64,000 nt of DNA from Xanthobacter autotrophicus (GCF_030015065.1 NZ_JAIVFN010000007.1:1-64000); one strand, 5' to 3'; positions 45,475 through 54,681 are shown, counted from the stretch's first letter. The notes: generated by a model from the sequence alone, not told the origin. Program-made: numbers and translations.

Positions 45475-46461
45475 TCAGAGCCCGAGCAGGGCCATGCCGG
45501 CCTCGGGATAGCGCGTGCCGGCCACCGCCTCGGGCGCGAACAGGGCGTCGAGGACCATGATCTCGTCCGGCTTCAGGCGGATGGCGGCCGCCGCCGCGTT
45601 CTCCTCCAGATATTTGATGCGCCTGGTGCCAGGGATGGGGACCACATGCTCCTGCTTGCCGAGGATCCAGGCCAGGGCGATCTGGGCGCTGGTCGCCCCC
45701 TTCGTCGCGGCGAAATCCTTCAGCGCCTCGGTCAGCTTGAGGTTCTGCGCCAGCGCCGCGCCGGTGAAGCGGGGATTGGCGCGGCGGAAATCATCGGGCG
45801 CAAGGCTGTCCGGGCTCGTCACCGTGCCGGTGAGGAAGGAGCGCCCCAGCGGACTGTAGGCGACGAAGGCGATGCCAAGGTCCCGGCAAGCGTCCAGCAT
45901 CCCGGCTTCCGGCTCTCGGCTCCAGAGCGAATATTCGATCTGCACCGCCGTGATCGGATGCACCTTGTGGGCGCGCCGCAGGGTCTCCACCGAACATTCG
46001 GAGAGCCCGAGGAAGCGCACCTTCCCCGCCTCCACCAGGCCCTTCATGGCCCCCACCGTCTCCTCGATGGGCGTCCTGGGGTCCACGCGGTGCTGGTAAT
46101 AAAGGTCGATGGTGTCGATGCCCAGCCGCCCGAGGCTGGCGTCGCAGGCGGCGCGCACATAGTCCGGCGTGCCGGAAACGCCGAGGCGCTCGCCATTGGG
46201 TCCGCGCACATTGCCGAACTTGGTGGCGAGGATCACCTCCGCGCGCCGGCCCCTGAGGAAGCGCCCCAGCAGGCGCTCATTGTGGCCGACGCCGTACATA
46301 TCTGCGGTATCGAAGAAATTTATGCCGAGATCGAGGGCCGCTGCTAGGGTTGCCAGCGACTGCTCATCGTCGCTGGGGCCGTAGAATTCGGACATGCCCA
46401 TGCAGCCGAGGCCGATGGCGGACACGGAAAGACCCGAGCGACCGAGGGGACGGTGGTCCAT
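45475..46461 (-). CDS. Aldo/keto reductase
   Basis: This 328-residue NADPH-dependent TIM-barrel enzyme has the AKR pattern: [45 protein letters not shown] (catalytic Asp and Tyr), [16 protein letters not shown] (Lys), [10 protein letters not shown] (His) and [17 protein letters not shown] (cofactor phosphate). It resembles the AKR13/YakC group. The ATG at 46461 has GAGG six bases upstream. It is divergent from a TetR regulator with an operator-like dyad between them, so it is probably induced by a reactive aldehyde or other toxic compound. Confidence 0.92.
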   Translation of the reverse strand: MDHRPLGRSGLSVSAIGLGCMGMSEFYGPSDDEQSLATLAAALDLGINFFDTADMYGVGHNERLLGRFLRGRRAEVILATKFGNVRGPNGERLGVSGTPDYVRAACDASLGRLGIDTIDLYYQHRVDPRTPIEETVGAMKGLVEAGKVRFLGLSECSVETLRRAHKVHPITAVQIEYSLWSREPEAGMLDACRDLGIAFVAYSPLGRSFLTGTVTSPDSLAPDDFRRANPRFTGAALAQNLKLTEALKDFAATKGATSAQIALAWILGKQEHVVPIPGTRRIKYLEENAAAAAIRLKPDEIMVLDALFAPEAVAGTRYPEAGMALLGL

Positions 46462-46520
46462 GGGGGACCTCATGAGGATGAGAGGGATCGCAAACGGCGC
46501 GACACGCGCTGGCCGTATGT

Positions 46521-46543
46521 GTAAACTACACCGTACCGTTTAC
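46521..46543. promoter_or_regulatory. Operator-like dyad between aldo/keto reductase and tetR
   Basis: GTAAAC (46521-46526) and GTTTAC (46538-46543) are perfect inverted 6-bp arms around TACACCGTACC, in the 90-bp gap between divergent genes and eight bases before the regulator ATG. The position is typical for TetR autorepression. Confidence 0.5.
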
Positions 46544-46551
46544 CTCTGTCA

Positions 46552-47214
46552 ATGACCCCCAAGCCCGCTCCACCCATGCCGACGCCCCCTGACCCCGCAG
46601 CAGCCTCCCCGGCTGCGAGCAGGCCCCGCCGCGACACCCGCGGCACCACCGCGCGCATTCGCGCGGCCGCCCGCGGCCTGTTCCTCGAGAAGGGCTATGA
46701 GGGCACCTCCATGGATGCGGTGGCCGCCGCGGCGCCGGTCTCCAAGCGCACGCTCTACCAGCACTTTCCCGGCAAGGCCGACCTGTTCGGCGCGGTGATC
46801 GACGAGGCGTGGTCCCATTTCACCCGCGCGCCCCTCATCCCCGCCGAGGCCAGCGGCGACCCGCGCGCCGTTCTGCGCGCCTATGTGGGCCGCCTGACGG
46901 AGCACTGGGCCCGGCCGGAGGTGATCCCGCTGCTGCGTCTGGTCATTGCCGAGGCGCCGCGCTTTCCCGAACTGTCGCAGGCCTATTTCGCCGCCGGCAA
47001 GGAGCCGGCGGTGAAAGGGCTCGCCGCCTATCTCGCCGCCCTCGTCGCCGAGGGCCGGCTGCCGGCGGGGCTCGACCCGCAGCTCGCGGCGGCACAGTTT
47101 CTCGGTGCCATCAAGGAGCCCCTGTTCTGGCCGCGCGTGCTCGGCGTGCCGGTCGCCTTCGATGCGGCGGAGGCGGTGGAGCGGGCCATGGATGCGGTGC
47201 TGGGCAAGGCCTAG
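46552..47214 (+). CDS. TetR/AcrR family transcriptional regulator
   Basis: This 220-residue repressor has an N-terminal helix-turn-helix domain (TTARIRAAARGLFLEKGYEGTSMDAVAAAAPVSKRTLYQHFPGKADLFGAVI, about residues 31-82) and a C-terminal ligand domain (REAL: LGAIKEPLFWPRVLG) of the TetR_C_7/AefR type. The first 25 residues are Pro/Ala-rich; an ATG at 46576 is an alternative start. It is divergent from an aldo/keto reductase gene, its probable target, and probably controls itself through the dyad just before its start. Ligand unknown. Confidence 0.92.
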   Translation: MTPKPAPPMPTPPDPAAASPAASRPRRDTRGTTARIRAAARGLFLEKGYEGTSMDAVAAAAPVSKRTLYQHFPGKADLFGAVIDEAWSHFTRAPLIPAEASGDPRAVLRAYVGRLTEHWARPEVIPLLRLVIAEAPRFPELSQAYFAAGKEPAVKGLAAYLAALVAEGRLPAGLDPQLAAAQFLGAIKEPLFWPRVLGVPVAFDAAEAVERAMDAVLGKA

Positions 47215-47228
47215 CGGTTCGACCGCTA
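47212..47228 (+). terminator. Short hairpin overlapping the tetR stop codon
   Basis: TAGCGGT-TCG-ACCGCTA is a perfect 7-bp stem that begins in the TAG stop and is followed by a weak CTCTTT run. It may end tetR transcription before ndk. Confidence 0.4.
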
Positions 47229-47362
47229 CTCTTTGATCTACCAGGCACCAAAATACCGCCGCCCCGGCCCTTCCCTTGCCGCGTCACCCCGCGGCTGCTA
47301 AGAGCCGCGCCATCCGCGGGACATTCGCGGCATCCCACCAGCAACAGACAGGACGGTCCCCC

Positions 47363-47785
47363 ATGGCGATCGAGCGCACCTTCTCGATCATCAAGCCCGA
47401 CGCCACGCGTCGCAACCTCACCGGCGCCGTGAATGCCGTCATCGAGACGGCCGGCCTGCGCATCGTGGCCCAGAAGCGCATCGCGATGACCAAGGCGCAG
47501 GCCGAGACCTTCTATGCCGTGCACAAGGAGCGTCCCTTCTTCGGCGACCTCGTCGCCTTCATGACCTCCGGCCCCGTGGTGGTGCAGGTTCTGGAAGGCG
47601 AGAACGCCGTCGCCCGCTACCGCGAAGTGATGGGCGCCACCAACCCGGCCAATGCGGCGGACGGCACCATCCGCAAGCTGTTCGCGGAATCCATCGAGGC
47701 GAACTCGGCCCACGGTTCCGACAGCGTCGAGAATGCGGCGGTGGAAATCGCCCAGTTCTTCTCCGGCAACGAGATCGTCGGCTGA
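47363..47785 (+). CDS. ndk: Nucleoside diphosphate kinase
   Basis: This 140-residue enzyme balances nucleoside triphosphate pools. Every family landmark is present: [18 protein letters not shown], the phosphorylated histidine in [13 protein letters not shown] (His near residue 117), and [24 protein letters not shown]. The ATG at 47363 fits family length; the in-frame extension to 47276 is not conserved. It stands alone between tetR and a repeat-bearing gap. Confidence 0.97.
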   Translation: MAIERTFSIIKPDATRRNLTGAVNAVIETAGLRIVAQKRIAMTKAQAETFYAVHKERPFFGDLVAFMTSGPVVVQVLEGENAVARYREVMGATNPANAADGTIRKLFAESIEANSAHGSDSVENAAVEIAQFFSGNEIVG

Positions 47786-47970
47786 GCGGACAGGGTGCGG
47801 CGATGCATCCGCATCGCGGCACCACCCGCCGGAGACGGCCATGCGTTCTGATGCCGCAGCGCGTGAACGAATTTGTGCGCTGCGGCGTCCGGTTTTACTT
47901 GAGGCCGGACCTTGGGGCAGGTTAGCGTAGCGTCAAAATTCATAATACGGCGCACAAGACGCAGAATACC

Positions 47971-48152
47971 ACCCGCACAAGCGGGGATCCAAGGCCCGGG
48001 GTGGGAACCATGTCGCTCGATTCACCAGTGCTCTGGCTGGCGCTGCTGCAAAAACCGGATCAATGTTCTCCTGCCGCGCGGGTACGCCGGCGCGACCGCC
48101 TGAGGCCAGGACGACCGAACATCGCGCGCTAGGATCCCCGCTGGTGTGACCC
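47971..48152. repeat. Repeat element bounded by imperfect 20-bp inverted repeats
   Basis: ACCCGCACAAGCGGGGATCC (47971-47990) and, inverted, GGATCCCCGCTGGTGTGACC (about 48133-48152) share the core CAGCGGGGATCC or a one-base variant, flanking about 140 bp. Translated, the left end reads IPPAQAGIQ, a phrase I know from dispersed non-coding repeats in proteobacteria. It has no transposase and is probably a short non-autonomous element. Confidence 0.55.
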
Positions 48153-48225
48153 GATCCGGCCCGACAGGGAACCGCCCGATCGGCCGCTTTTCCCGGCCCA
48201 CAATGGTTTAGCGCCAGCTACCAAG

Positions 48226-48258
48226 GCGCACGAGCACAGGTATAGGGAAGTCGTGCGC
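48226..48258 (+). promoter_or_regulatory. Leader hairpin upstream of the TerC-family gene
   Basis: GCGCACGA (48226-48233) and TCGTGCGC (48251-48258) are exact inverted repeats around a 17-base loop, about 50 bases before the start codon. It may fold in the mRNA leader. I could not match it to the yybP-ykoY manganese riboswitch consensus. Confidence 0.4.
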
Positions 48259-48306
48259 ACAGCGTTGCCACGCGCGGGGCGATCCCTTGCGCAGCAGGAG
48301 TAGACG

Positions 48307-49047
48307 ATGGATTTCACAGCGCCCACCTTCTGGGTCTCGCTTCTGCAGATCATCTGGATCGATCTGCTGCTCTCCGGCGACAATGCGGTCGTCATCGCGC
48401 TGGCCTGCCGTTCGCTGCCACCCCAGCAGCGCAAATGGGGCATCCTGCTGGGCGCCGGGGCGGCGGTGGGGCTGCGCATCCTGTTCGCCCTCGCCGTCAC
48501 GGTGCTGCTGGGCGTGCCGTTCCTGAAGGTGGCGGGCGGCCTGCTGCTGTTCTGGATCGCCATCAAGCTGGTCACCGACAATGACGGCGACAGCCACGAG
48601 GTGGCGGCCTCCGACAGCCTGTGGAAGGCGGTGCGCACCATCGCCATCGCCGACGCGGTCATGAGCCTCGACAATGTGGTGGCCATCGCCGCCGCCGCGC
48701 GCGGGCACTGGGAATTGTTCGTGTTCGGCCTGCTTTTGACCATCCCGCTCATCGTCTTCGGCTCGCAGCTGCTGCTGCGGCTGCTCACCCGCTTCCCCAT
48801 CCTGATCTGGGCCGGCGCGGCGCTGCTCGGCTGGATCGCCGGCGAGATGCTGGTGGGCGATGTAACGTCCCTCAACCTCCTCCAGCAGATCGACCCGTCG
48901 CTGGTGAAGGTGGACGACCACGGCATGCATCCGGCGGCGCTGCCCCATTATGTGGCGAGCGTCATCGGCGCCGCCATCGTGCTGGGCACGGGCTACGTGC
49001 TGCGCAACCGGGCGCGGGCCACGGCGGAGGCCGGGCACGGCGCCTGA
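48307..49047 (+). CDS. TerC/YjbE-family integral membrane protein (probable metal exporter)
   Basis: This 246-residue inner-membrane protein has about seven hydrophobic segments and the TerC-family acidic motifs in membrane helices: WIDLLLSGDNAVVIALACRSLP (residues about 17-38) and IAIADAVMSLDNVVAIAAAARGH (about 115-137). Relatives export manganese or load it onto exoenzymes. AGCAGGAG before the ATG gives good initiation. A perfect terminator hairpin follows 28 bases after the stop, so the downstream oxidoreductase gene is separate. Substrate is inferred from family only. Confidence 0.9.
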   Translation: MDFTAPTFWVSLLQIIWIDLLLSGDNAVVIALACRSLPPQQRKWGILLGAGAAVGLRILFALAVTVLLGVPFLKVAGGLLLFWIAIKLVTDNDGDSHEVAASDSLWKAVRTIAIADAVMSLDNVVAIAAAARGHWELFVFGLLLTIPLIVFGSQLLLRLLTRFPILIWAGAALLGWIAGEMLVGDVTSLNLLQQIDPSLVKVDDHGMHPAALPHYVASVIGAAIVLGTGYVLRNRARATAEAGHGA

Positions 49048-49075
49048 TGCCAGCCGCACCGCCGGCGGGTGAAAT

Positions 49076-49105
49076 GGGGGCGACGGCGACCGTCGCCCCC
49101 TTTAT
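49076..49105 (+). terminator. Intrinsic terminator after the TerC-family gene
   Basis: GGGGGCGACGG and CCGTCGCCCCC form a perfect 11-bp stem with a CGA loop, followed by TTTAT. Its position argues against an oxidoreductase start at 49075. Confidence 0.85.
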
Positions 49106-49115
49106 CTTGCGGGCC

Positions 49116-51236
49116 ATGAACGTGCATGCCCCGAACACGTCGCGCGCCACCGACCGTCCCGTCACGACACGCGCCTCCGTCTGCCCCCATGACTGCCCCT
49201 CCACCTGCGCCCTCGAGGTGGACGTGATGGGCGACGGCCGCATCGGCCGCGTGCGCGGGGCCAAAGCCCAGAGCTACACCGCTGGCGTCATCTGCGCGAA
49301 GGTGGCCCGCTATGCGGAGCGGGCGAACCATCCCGACCGCCTCACCCATCCGCTGATGCGCACCGGCCCCAAGGGCTCCGGCCAGTTCACCCGCATCTCC
49401 TGGGACGAGGCCCTCGACCGCATCGCCGAAGGCCTGCTGGAGGCCGAGCGCGCCCACGGCGCCCAATCGGTGTGGCCCTATTATTATGCCGGCACCATGG
49501 GCCTGGTGATGCGCGACGGCATCAACCGGCTGACCCATGCCAAGGGCTATTCGCGCTTCTTCGCCACCATCTGCGTGAACCCGGCCTGGAGCGGCTACAT
49601 GGCGGGCGCCGGGCGCATCTCCGGCGCCGACCCGCGCGAGATGGCGGCCTCCGATCTCATCACTTTGTGGGGCACCAACGCGGTCTCCACCCAGGTCAAC
49701 GTGATGACCCACGCCATGCGCGCCCGCAAGGAGCGCGGGGCGAAGCTGGCAGTGGTGGATGTCTATCGCACCCCCACCATGGAGCAGGCGGACATTCCGC
49801 TCCTCATCCGTCCCGGCACCGACGGGGCGCTCGCCTGCGCGGTCATGCACGTGCTGTTCCGCGACGGCCACGCCGACCGCGCCTATCTCGACCGCTACGC
49901 GCGGGACAGCGAGGCGATGGAAGCCCACCTCGAAACCCGCACGCCGGACTGGGCCGCCGCCATCTGCGGGCTCCCGGCGGACGAGATCGAGGCCTATGCG
50001 CGCCTCGTCGGCGCCACGCCCCGCGCCTTCTTCCGCATCGGCTACGGCTTCTCCCGCTCCCGCAACGGGGCGGTGAATATGCATGCGGTCTGCTCCATTC
50101 CGGTGGTGGCGGGCAGCTGGCAGCATGAGGGCGGAGGGGCGCTGCATTCGCTGTCGGGCACCTATGGCTGGCGCAAGAAGATGATCGAGGGCCTCGACCT
50201 CCTCGATCCCAGGACCCGCCAGCTCGACCAGTCGCGCATCGGCCCCATCCTCATGGGGGAGGAGGACGCGCTGGCCGGCGGCGGGCCGGTGAAGGCCCTG
50301 TTCATCCAGAACACCAATCCGGTGGCCATCGCCCCGGAGCAGGAGAAGGTACGGGCGGGCTTCGCGCGCGAGGACCTGTTCGTGGCGGTGCACGAGCAGT
50401 TCATGACCGACACGGCGCGCCTCGCCGACATCGTGCTGCCCGCCACCATGTTCACCGAGCATGACGACCTCTACCAGGCGGGCGGACATCCCCACATCCA
50501 GCTCGGGCCGAAGCTGGTGGAGCCGCCGGGCGAGTGCCGCTCCAACCATGAGGTCATCGCCGCTTTGGCCCGGCGCCTGGGCGCGGAGCATCCCGGCTTC
50601 GCCATGACCCCGCGCGAGCTCATCGACTGGACCCTGCGCGAGAGCGGCCGCGCGCCCGTCGACGAGCTGGAGAAGGCGCGTTTCATCGAGGTGGCGCAGA
50701 GCTTCGAGGACGCGCATTTCCTCAACGGCTTCGCCCACCGCGACAAGCGCTTCCACTTCGCCGTGGACTGGGCCAATCTCGGCTTTCCGGCCCCCGCCAG
50801 GTTCGGCCCGGTGGCGGACATGCCTTCCCTGCCCGACCACTGGGCGGTGATCGAGGAGGCGACGGCCGAGCACCCGTTCCGCCTCGTCACCGCACCGGCG
50901 CGCAACTTCCTCAATTCCTCCTTCACCGAGACCCCCACCTCCGTGGCGCGGGAGGGCGAGCCTTCCCTGCTGATCCATCCGGACGACGCGGCGGCGCTGG
51001 GCGTCACCACCGGCGACCTCGTGGCGGTGGAAAACCCGCGCGGCCGAGTGGTGCTCAAGGCGCGGCTGTTCGACGGCGTGCGGCGGGGCGTGGTGGTCTC
51101 GGAGCAGATCCAGCCGGCACGGGCCCATCGCGAGGGCCGCGGCATCAACACGCTGACCGGGGCCGATCCGGTGGCCCCGGTGGGCGGCGCGGCGTTCCAC
51201 GACAACCGGGTGCGGGTGGAGAAGCTGGCGGACTGA
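49116..51236 (+). CDS. Molybdopterin-dependent oxidoreductase with one 4Fe-4S cluster
   Basis: This 706-residue cytosolic enzyme belongs to the DMSO-reductase superfamily. The N-terminal cluster cysteines are in SVCPHDCPSTCALEV and GVICAKV; the molybdopterin-binding domain follows (RISWDEALDRIAEGL, TLWGTNAVSTQVN, VVDVYRTPTMEQADIPLLIRPGTDGALACAVMHVL, FIQNTNPVAIAPEQ) and the C-terminal moldicin domain starts near residue 590 (LLIHPDDAAALGVTTGDLVAVENPRGRV). There is no twin-arginine signal. No partner subunits are nearby. ATG 49116 lies after the terminator hairpin. Substrate unknown; it resembles unassigned alphaproteobacterial single-subunit members. Confidence 0.9.
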   Translation: MNVHAPNTSRATDRPVTTRASVCPHDCPSTCALEVDVMGDGRIGRVRGAKAQSYTAGVICAKVARYAERANHPDRLTHPLMRTGPKGSGQFTRISWDEALDRIAEGLLEAERAHGAQSVWPYYYAGTMGLVMRDGINRLTHAKGYSRFFATICVNPAWSGYMAGAGRISGADPREMAASDLITLWGTNAVSTQVNVMTHAMRARKERGAKLAVVDVYRTPTMEQADIPLLIRPGTDGALACAVMHVLFRDGHADRAYLDRYARDSEAMEAHLETRTPDWAAAICGLPADEIEAYARLVGATPRAFFRIGYGFSRSRNGAVNMHAVCSIPVVAGSWQHEGGGALHSLSGTYGWRKKMIEGLDLLDPRTRQLDQSRIGPILMGEEDALAGGGPVKALFIQNTNPVAIAPEQEKVRAGFAREDLFVAVHEQFMTDTARLADIVLPATMFTEHDDLYQAGGHPHIQLGPKLVEPPGECRSNHEVIAALARRLGAEHPGFAMTPRELIDWTLRESGRAPVDELEKARFIEVAQSFEDAHFLNGFAHRDKRFHFAVDWANLGFPAPARFGPVADMPSLPDHWAVIEEATAEHPFRLVTAPARNFLNSSFTETPTSVAREGEPSLLIHPDDAAALGVTTGDLVAVENPRGRVVLKARLFDGVRRGVVVSEQIQPARAHREGRGINTLTGADPVAPVGGAAFHDNRVRVEKLAD

Positions 51237-51247
51237 CCCAGGATCGT

Positions 51248-51270
51248 CCCTCTCCCGCCTGGGGAGAGGG
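51248..51270. repeat. CCCTCTCCC hairpin repeat, copy 4
   Basis: CCCTCTCCC-GCCTG-GGGAGAGGG is a 9-bp perfect stem between the convergent oxidoreductase and purN genes, with no T tract. It may still stop transcription from both sides. Confidence 0.7.
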
Positions 51271-51276
51271 GTCGCC

Positions 51277-51945
51277 TCACACCGCCGGCACCACCAGCGG
51301 GGCAAGCCCGCCCTTGGCGCCTTCGATGGCCACACGCTCGTCGGCCACGCTCAGCCGGCCGGCGGCGAGGAGTTCCAGGCCCTTGGGGTAGATGACATGT
51401 TCCTGCTCCAGCACCCGGTCGGCGAGCACGTCCGGCGTGTCGCCGGGCTCGATGGGCACCACGGCCTGAAGGATGATCGGCCCCTCGTCCATCTCCGCGC
51501 GCACGAAATGCACGGTGCAGCCATGCACCCGCACCCCCGCCTCCAACGCCCGCTCATGGGTGTGGAGGCCCTTGAAGCTCGGCAGCAGGGAGGGATGCAC
51601 GTTGATCATGCGGTTGCGCCAGCGCTCCACCAGCCAGGGCGTGAGCAGGCGCATGAAGCCGGCGAGGCAGACGATCTCGATGCCCTCCGCCTTCAGGTGC
51701 GCGTCCAGCGCCGCGTCGAAGGCGAGGCGGTCAGCATAGTCCTTGTGGGAGAGCACCAGGGTCGGGATGCCGTGCTCCCTGGCGAAATCCAGCCCCGCCG
51801 CGTCGGCACGGTTGGAGAGCACCAGGGCGATCTCGGCAGGGAAATCGTCCTGCTCGGCCGCGCGCACCAGCGCCGCCATGTTCGAGCCACGGCCCGAAAT
51901 GAGCACGGCCGTGCGCCGCGGCGAGTCGCTGGGGGCAAAGCTCAT
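51277..51945 (-). CDS. purN: Phosphoribosylglycinamide formyltransferase
   Basis: This 222-residue enzyme transfers a formyl group from 10-formyl-THF to GAR in purine synthesis. Motifs are [15 protein letters not shown] (phosphate loop), [37 protein letters not shown] with the catalytic Asn, His and downstream Asp ([10 protein letters not shown]). Its ATG overlaps the purM stop as ATGA, a standard coupled arrangement. Length fits. Confidence 0.96.
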   Translation of the reverse strand: MSFAPSDSPRRTAVLISGRGSNMAALVRAAEQDDFPAEIALVLSNRADAAGLDFAREHGIPTLVLSHKDYADRLAFDAALDAHLKAEGIEIVCLAGFMRLLTPWLVERWRNRMINVHPSLLPSFKGLHTHERALEAGVRVHGCTVHFVRAEMDEGPIILQAVVPIEPGDTPDVLADRVLEQEHVIYPKGLELLAAGRLSVADERVAIEGAKGGLAPLVVPAV

Positions 51946-53015
51946 GATGCGAACCTGAAATCGGTCGCACCCTCATAGGCCACATGGGCAGCGCCCTCGC
52001 CCGGCTCGATGACGCCGAGGCGGATGACGCATTCGCCCTGGTCGGCGAAGGCGTCGGCCACCGCCTCTTCCTCCTCCGCCGGCACCACCACGGCCATGCC
52101 GACGCCGCAGTTGAAGGCGCGCAGCATCTCTTCCGGCGCCACGGCGCCCACGGTGGCGAGCCAGCGGAACACCGGCGGCACCATGAGGTTGGTGAGGTCG
52201 ATGCGGGCCAGCGTGCCCTTGGGCAGCACCCGCGGCAGGTTCTCGGTAATGCCGCCACCGGTGATGTGGGCCAGCGCCTTCACCGAGCCGGTGGAACGGA
52301 TGACCGACAACACGCTCTTCACATAGAGCCGGGTGGGGGTGAGCAGGGCCGCGCCCAGCGCGTGGTCGGGCTGGAACGGGGCCGGATCGGACCAGCCGAG
52401 GCCCGAGCGCTCGACGATGCGGCGCACCAGCGAATAGCCGTTGGAATGTACCCCGGCCGAGGCGAGGCCGAGGATCACGTCGCCCGGCGCCACGTCCTTG
52501 CGCGGCAGCAGGTCGCCCCGCTCGACGGCCCCAAGGGAGAAGCCGGCGAGATCGTAGTCGCCGTCCTTGTACATGCCCGGCATCTCGGCAGTCTCGCCGC
52601 CGATGAGGGCGCAACCGGCCTCCTTGCAGGCGCGGGCGATGCCGGCGACGATGTGGGCGCCCACCTCCGGCGCGAGCCGGCCGGTGGCGAAATAGTCGAG
52701 GAACAGCAGCGGCTCGGCGCCCTGCACCACCAGATCGTTCACGCACATGGCCACGAGGTCGATGCCGATGGTGTCGTGCACGCCGGTATCAATGGCGATC
52801 TTGAGCTTGGTGCCCACCCCATCGGTGGTGGCGATGAGGAGCGGGTCGGCAAAGCCGGCCGCCTTCAGGTCGAACACCCCGCCGAATCCGCCGATGTCCG
52901 CGTCGGCGCCGGGGCGCGCGGTGGCCTTCACCAGCGGCTTGATGAGGTCGACCAGGCGGTTGCCCGCGTCGATGTCCACGCCCGCGTCGCGATAGGAAAG
53001 TCCGTCCTGAGCCAT
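51942..53015 (-). CDS. purM: Phosphoribosylformylglycinamidine cyclo-ligase
   Basis: This 357-residue ATP-dependent enzyme closes the imidazole ring to make AIR. The start [62 protein letters not shown] and [15 protein letters not shown] are all canonical. The ATG at 53015 has GAGGACC upstream; in-frame sequence to 53237 is not conserved. It is the first gene of the purM-purN pair. Confidence 0.97.
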   Translation of the reverse strand: MAQDGLSYRDAGVDIDAGNRLVDLIKPLVKATARPGADADIGGFGGVFDLKAAGFADPLLIATTDGVGTKLKIAIDTGVHDTIGIDLVAMCVNDLVVQGAEPLLFLDYFATGRLAPEVGAHIVAGIARACKEAGCALIGGETAEMPGMYKDGDYDLAGFSLGAVERGDLLPRKDVAPGDVILGLASAGVHSNGYSLVRRIVERSGLGWSDPAPFQPDHALGAALLTPTRLYVKSVLSVIRSTGSVKALAHITGGGITENLPRVLPKGTLARIDLTNLMVPPVFRWLATVGAVAPEEMLRAFNCGVGMAVVVPAEEEEAVADAFADQGECVIRLGVIEPGEGAAHVAYEGATDFRFAS

Positions 53016-53432
53016 AAGGTCCTCGTATCTCGCGCGGGGCTTAGCTTTGAATGCGGGGCAAAGCAAGGCAGGGCTGGCATGTGGCGAGCCGTGACAGGCC
53101 CCGCCGGCGACGGGGCGCCGGGCGGGCGCACCATTTTCCAGCCTCACGGTGGCCGCCAACGGCAGGCCGCGGGAGATCACGAACCGGCGGCCTGCGCCAT
53201 TCGACAGGCCGGGCCGGACGGGCTCAGGGGCAGGCAAGGTGGGGAGCGTCGATCACCCCGCGGCGGCAGGGAGGTCCGCCACCAGGAAATGGCGGCAAGC
53301 CCCGTTCCCCCGCCGGGCCATGCATTGCCCCGCACGCAGGCAAGGGATGGGCGTCGGCCCATCCCCGTTGCGATCGCGCACCCGTCCGCGCGGCGGTCCG
53401 GCCGAACCCGGCCCCGCTCGGGAGTGGGACGC
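53016..53432. other. Intergenic region between aqpZ and purM
   Basis: This 417-bp gap contains no recognisable gene. A hairpin GGGATGGGC-GTCG-GCCCATCCC (53344-53365) may end aqpZ transcription although it lacks a T tract. The purM promoter should lie near its low-coordinate end, but no clear boxes are seen. Confidence 0.5.
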
Positions 53433-54122
53433 TCAGTCCTCGAGCACCTTCAGCTTGAACAGCAGGCCGGCAAGATAGGCGCCCACCAGCGGCACCACGA
53501 TGAACAGCCAGAGCTGGCCGATGGCCTTGCCGCCGGCGAACAGGGCCGGGCCGATGGACCGCGCCGGGTTCACCGACACGCCGGTGACGGGGATGAACAC
53601 GATGTGGATCATCACCAGCGACAGGCCGATGGCGAGGCCCGCCGCCTGGGTGATGCCGGCCTTGGAGGTGGAGCCGAGGATCACCACCAGGAACACGAAG
53701 GTGCCCACCAGTTCCGCCACGATGGCCGCGCCGAGCCCGTAGCCGCCGATATAGCCCTCGCCCCAGCCGTTCTGGCCGAGGCCGGCGGTGGCGACATCGA
53801 AGCCCGCGAGCTTGCCCGAGGCGATGACGAACAGGATGGCCGCGCCGGCAATGCCGCCCAGCACCTGGGCGATGATGTACATGGGCACCTCGGACGTGGG
53901 CAGGCGCCCCGCCGCCCAGACGCCGATGGTGACCGCGGGATTGATGTGGCAGCCCGAGACATGGCCGATGCCATAGGCCATGGACGTGACCGCGAGGCCG
54001 AAGGCAAAGGCGATGGCGAGCATGCCGATGGGTGCCGAGCCGTAGCCCGTCAACACCGCCGAACCGCACCCGAACAGCACCAGAACGGCGGTGCCGATGA
54101 ACTCGGCGACATACTTGTTCAT
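53433..54122 (-). CDS. aqpZ: Aquaporin Z (MIP family water channel)
   Basis: This 229-residue inner-membrane channel has the two pore motifs HINPAVT and SVNPARS, with six helices between MNKYVAEFIGTAVLVLFGCG and LVGAYLAGLLFKL. The selectivity-filter context (NPAR preceded by GVSV; TGVSVNPARSIGPAL) is that of water channels rather than GlpF glycerol facilitators. The ATG at 54122 has GAGGAGGGG upstream. A small possible reading frame (54119-54331) ends in an ATGA overlap with it. Confidence 0.95.
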   Translation of the reverse strand: MNKYVAEFIGTAVLVLFGCGSAVLTGYGSAPIGMLAIAFAFGLAVTSMAYGIGHVSGCHINPAVTIGVWAAGRLPTSEVPMYIIAQVLGGIAGAAILFVIASGKLAGFDVATAGLGQNGWGEGYIGGYGLGAAIVAELVGTFVFLVVILGSTSKAGITQAAGLAIGLSLVMIHIVFIPVTGVSVNPARSIGPALFAGGKAIGQLWLFIVVPLVGAYLAGLLFKLKVLED

Positions 54123-54331
54123 CCCATCCCCTCCTCGATCGGCGCGCCGGCCCCGATCATCAGCAGCCAGGCACGCGCCCATTTCCCAGGCTCGCGGACG
54201 GCGCCGCTCCGGATGCCGGTGGCAACCCGACACAGTTCCCGCCCGCTGTGCGCGAGGATCCGTACCTGCTCGCGCGCCTGCCCAGCCAAAGCCGCATCGC
54301 AGCCAAGATCAAGCCCGCAATCCCAAATCAT
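54119..54331 (-). CDS. Possible 70-residue hypothetical protein overlapping aqpZ
   Basis: An open frame starting MIWDCGLDLGCDAALAGQ and ending EEGMG has its TGA overlapping the aqpZ ATG as ATGA, and the aqpZ ribosome-binding site lies inside it. It has four cysteines and no known motif. The overlap is consistent with coupling, but the frame is short, its third-position GC is lower than neighbours, and it may be chance. Confidence 0.25.
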   Translation of the reverse strand: MIWDCGLDLGCDAALAGQAREQVRILAHSGRELCRVATGIRSGAVREPGKWARAWLLMIGAGAPIEEGMG

Positions 54332-54681
54332 CGGCGCTCTCCACCGCATCTTGCCCGGCGACCTGGCCTGCGACCTGGCCTGGCGCGCCCGAAGCGGGCC
54401 GGCGGCCGCTCGCGGAAAGATGAACGGATTCCAAACGTCCGGGATGGCGCGGGTTCAGGGCGGCAGGCGTACACACATAGACGCGCATCCTCCGTTGGGG
54501 GGAAGACCACCGGCACGGCGCGCCCTATGCCCGGTGAAGCGACAAGGCGTGGAACGGTTCCGTGCGAAGCGGGCAGCCCCGAAGGAGTGAAATTGCCACA
54601 GAGAAACCAGCCGGGCCGGGTCGCGCATGACGGCGGATCCGCCCTCAAGTCCAGGACATGAATGCGTTTCGAGAGACTCCC
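54332..54681. other. Intergenic region upstream of the small secreted protein
   Basis: About 350 bp without a convincing gene. It includes a 12-bp tandem duplication of the GACCTGGCCTGC type at 54360-54383. No promoter boxes stand out. Confidence 0.45.

Larger units (their letters stand above)
47786..48306. other. Intergenic region with repeat element and leader hairpin
   Basis: This 521-bp stretch has no convincing gene. It holds an inverted-repeat-bounded element (47971-48152), a leader hairpin (48226-48258), and a ribosome-binding site AGCAGGAG just before the TerC-family start. Confidence 0.6.

Noticed and set aside
48153-48306. yybP-ykoY manganese riboswitch upstream of the TerC-family gene
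   Set aside because: The conserved aptamer strands of this riboswitch could not be found; only a simple hairpin is present.
49075-49115. Earlier start for the molybdopterin oxidoreductase at 49075
   Set aside because: This stretch is the intrinsic terminator hairpin of the upstream gene.
48993-51335. Long minus-strand frame opposite the molybdopterin oxidoreductase
   Set aside because: No recognisable motif, and the plus strand carries clear cluster and cofactor motifs.
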